From NCBI GenBank assembly GCA_018715105.1, contig DVMG01000257.1, positions 1 through 6,272 of the forward strand: a DNA stretch of 6,272 bases, given 5' to 3'. Shown one piece after another: positions 5,484-6,272 of the stretch. The position numbers and the translations under genes are program-made. The stretch comes from Candidatus Ventricola intestinavium. Its GTDB lineage: Bacteria; Bacillota; Clostridia; Christensenellales; Aristaeellaceae. The notes under the pieces are model-generated. The model was given only the letters and a program-made list of their open reading frames with translations, had not been told where the DNA came from and did no database searches. Position 1 is the stretch's first letter. Every line of letters begins with the position of its first letter.

Positions 5484-6272
5484 ATGAAGCGATGGGGAGC
5501 GGTTTTCGCCGCGCTGATGCTCGTGCCCGGGCTGGCGCTGGCTCAGCTTGAGATTGAGGCGGCTGAAAGCGTGGAGGGAGAGAACCGGCTTGTGCTCTTT
5601 TCCGTGCAGAGTGCGGAAAAAACGGCGGGAGACGAAACGGCGGCTCCGCAGGAAACCGCAGCGCCGCAGGCGGCATCCTCCCCGCAGGCCACGGCCTCGC
5701 CGGGGGCATCGGACGGGCCCGCCGCCCCGGTGGATCCTGCGCTGCTTCAGGCGAACATGCTGATCGAGACGCGCTTTTCGCAGGCAGCGGCCCAGCAGGT
5801 CTATGAACGCGCCAGCGCGCTGGGCACAACGCTCATTTCGCAGACGGGTTCGCTCTATACGGATGGGCAGATTGCTTCCCTCGCGCGGGTATGGAACGGC
5901 GAGCAGGAGGATGGGCGCACCGGATGCACGGCCGCGGCGCTGACGCTCAATCTGCAGACGGGCGAGGAGATCCCGTTTGATCAGCTTTTTGACGATCCCG
6001 ATGCAGCCGCCGCCCGGATGGAGGCGATTATCGAGCGGGATATCCTTTCGGATATGAGCGGTTACATGGAGTTTGCCAACCTGCTGCCCATGCCGCGCGA
6101 CTGTTTTTCCGTGGACGAACTGGGGCTGACGGTGTATTATCAGGACGATACCTACCGCTATTACGATGGCACGAGCGGAAGCGTGACATTTTACTGGTAT
6201 GAGATATCGCCGTTTATCGGGGAGGAAAGCCCGGTCTATGCGCTTTCACGCCCTGCCCAGGCCAGCGCGGAG
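5484..6272 (+). CDS. Secreted DUF3298-like protein (3' end beyond the window)
   Basis: The frame is open from the ATG at 5484 to the window edge, 263 residues so far, with no stop, so the gene is partial. GGAGAGG (5466-5472) lies 11 nt upstream. It begins with a Sec signal peptide: MKR, a hydrophobic core (about 5-19) and a probable cut after A20 (ALA|Q), without a lipobox cysteine. Residues about 44-82 are a low-complexity linker rich in Ala, Pro, Gln, Ser and Thr. From about 90 on, the protein is folded-looking: LYTDGQIASLARVW (124-137), then TLNLQTGEEIPFDQLFDD (154-171), ELGLTVYY (near 213) and FYWYEISPFIG (236-246). That order resembles DUF3298/RsiV-type extracellular domains, where a 'G(L/V)..YF.PYEIAPYA' segment is typical. 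It has its own transcription unit after the dpaAB terminator. Function is unknown; a cell-surface or envelope role is inferred from export. Confidence 0.82.
   Translation, partial: MKRWGAVFAALMLVPGLALAQLEIEAAESVEGENRLVLFSVQSAEKTAGDETAAPQETAAPQAASSPQATASPGASDGPAAPVDPALLQANMLIETRFSQAAAQQVYERASALGTTLISQTGSLYTDGQIASLARVWNGEQEDGRTGCTAAALTLNLQTGEEIPFDQLFDDPDAAAARMEAIIERDILSDMSGYMEFANLLPMPRDCFSVDELGLTVYYQDDTYRYYDGTSGSVTFYWYEISPFIGEESPVYALSRPAQASAE

Overview
The window reads as a piece of a GC-rich, endospore-forming Bacillota genome, most likely a clostridial gut-type lineage. The main evidence is a clear dpaA-dpaB pair (spoVFA/spoVFB, dipicolinate synthase), which is restricted to spore formers. 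A YtrA-type GntR regulator driving an ABC-2 export cassette, purine-rich Shine-Dalgarno sequences and TTG/GTG starts all agree with this. The lineage is inferred from gene content and not proven. Every gene lies on the + strand; the long open frames on the - strand are shadows of GC-rich coding DNA.

Layout. Positions 1-50 hold a rho-independent terminator that probably ends a gene to the left. A sigma-A-type promoter (TTGACA, 17 bp, TATACT) with an overlapping inverted repeat then drives a three-gene operon: a small GntR repressor (147-524), an ABC ATPase (528-1382) and a six-helix ABC-2 permease (1379-1966). These genes are separated by 3 bp and then overlap by 4 bp. The cassette resembles YtrABC-type envelope-stress or antibiotic-export systems, with the repressor probably controlling its own operon.

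After a 158-bp gap with a weak hairpin and a 3 x 10-bp tandem repeat comes a 554-residue MutS-family ATPase (2125-3789). It carries predicted membrane segments and has no recognisable mismatch-reading N-domain. It is the least ordinary gene here, and its role is unknown.

The dpaA-dpaB pair (3864-4730, 4723-5295; 8-bp overlap) makes dipicolinic acid for the spore core. It is followed by a strong terminator (5391-5431). The asd-dapG-dapA genes that follow spoVF in Bacillus subtilis are absent. The last gene (5484 to the window end) encodes a secreted protein with a signal peptide, a low-complexity Ala/Pro/Gln linker and a DUF3298-like domain. It is cut off by the window edge.

I see no RNA genes, CRISPR array, insertion sequence or phage gene. 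I do not see a clearly undescribed multi-gene system. The best leads are the membrane MutS homologue and the operator/promoter of the export operon.
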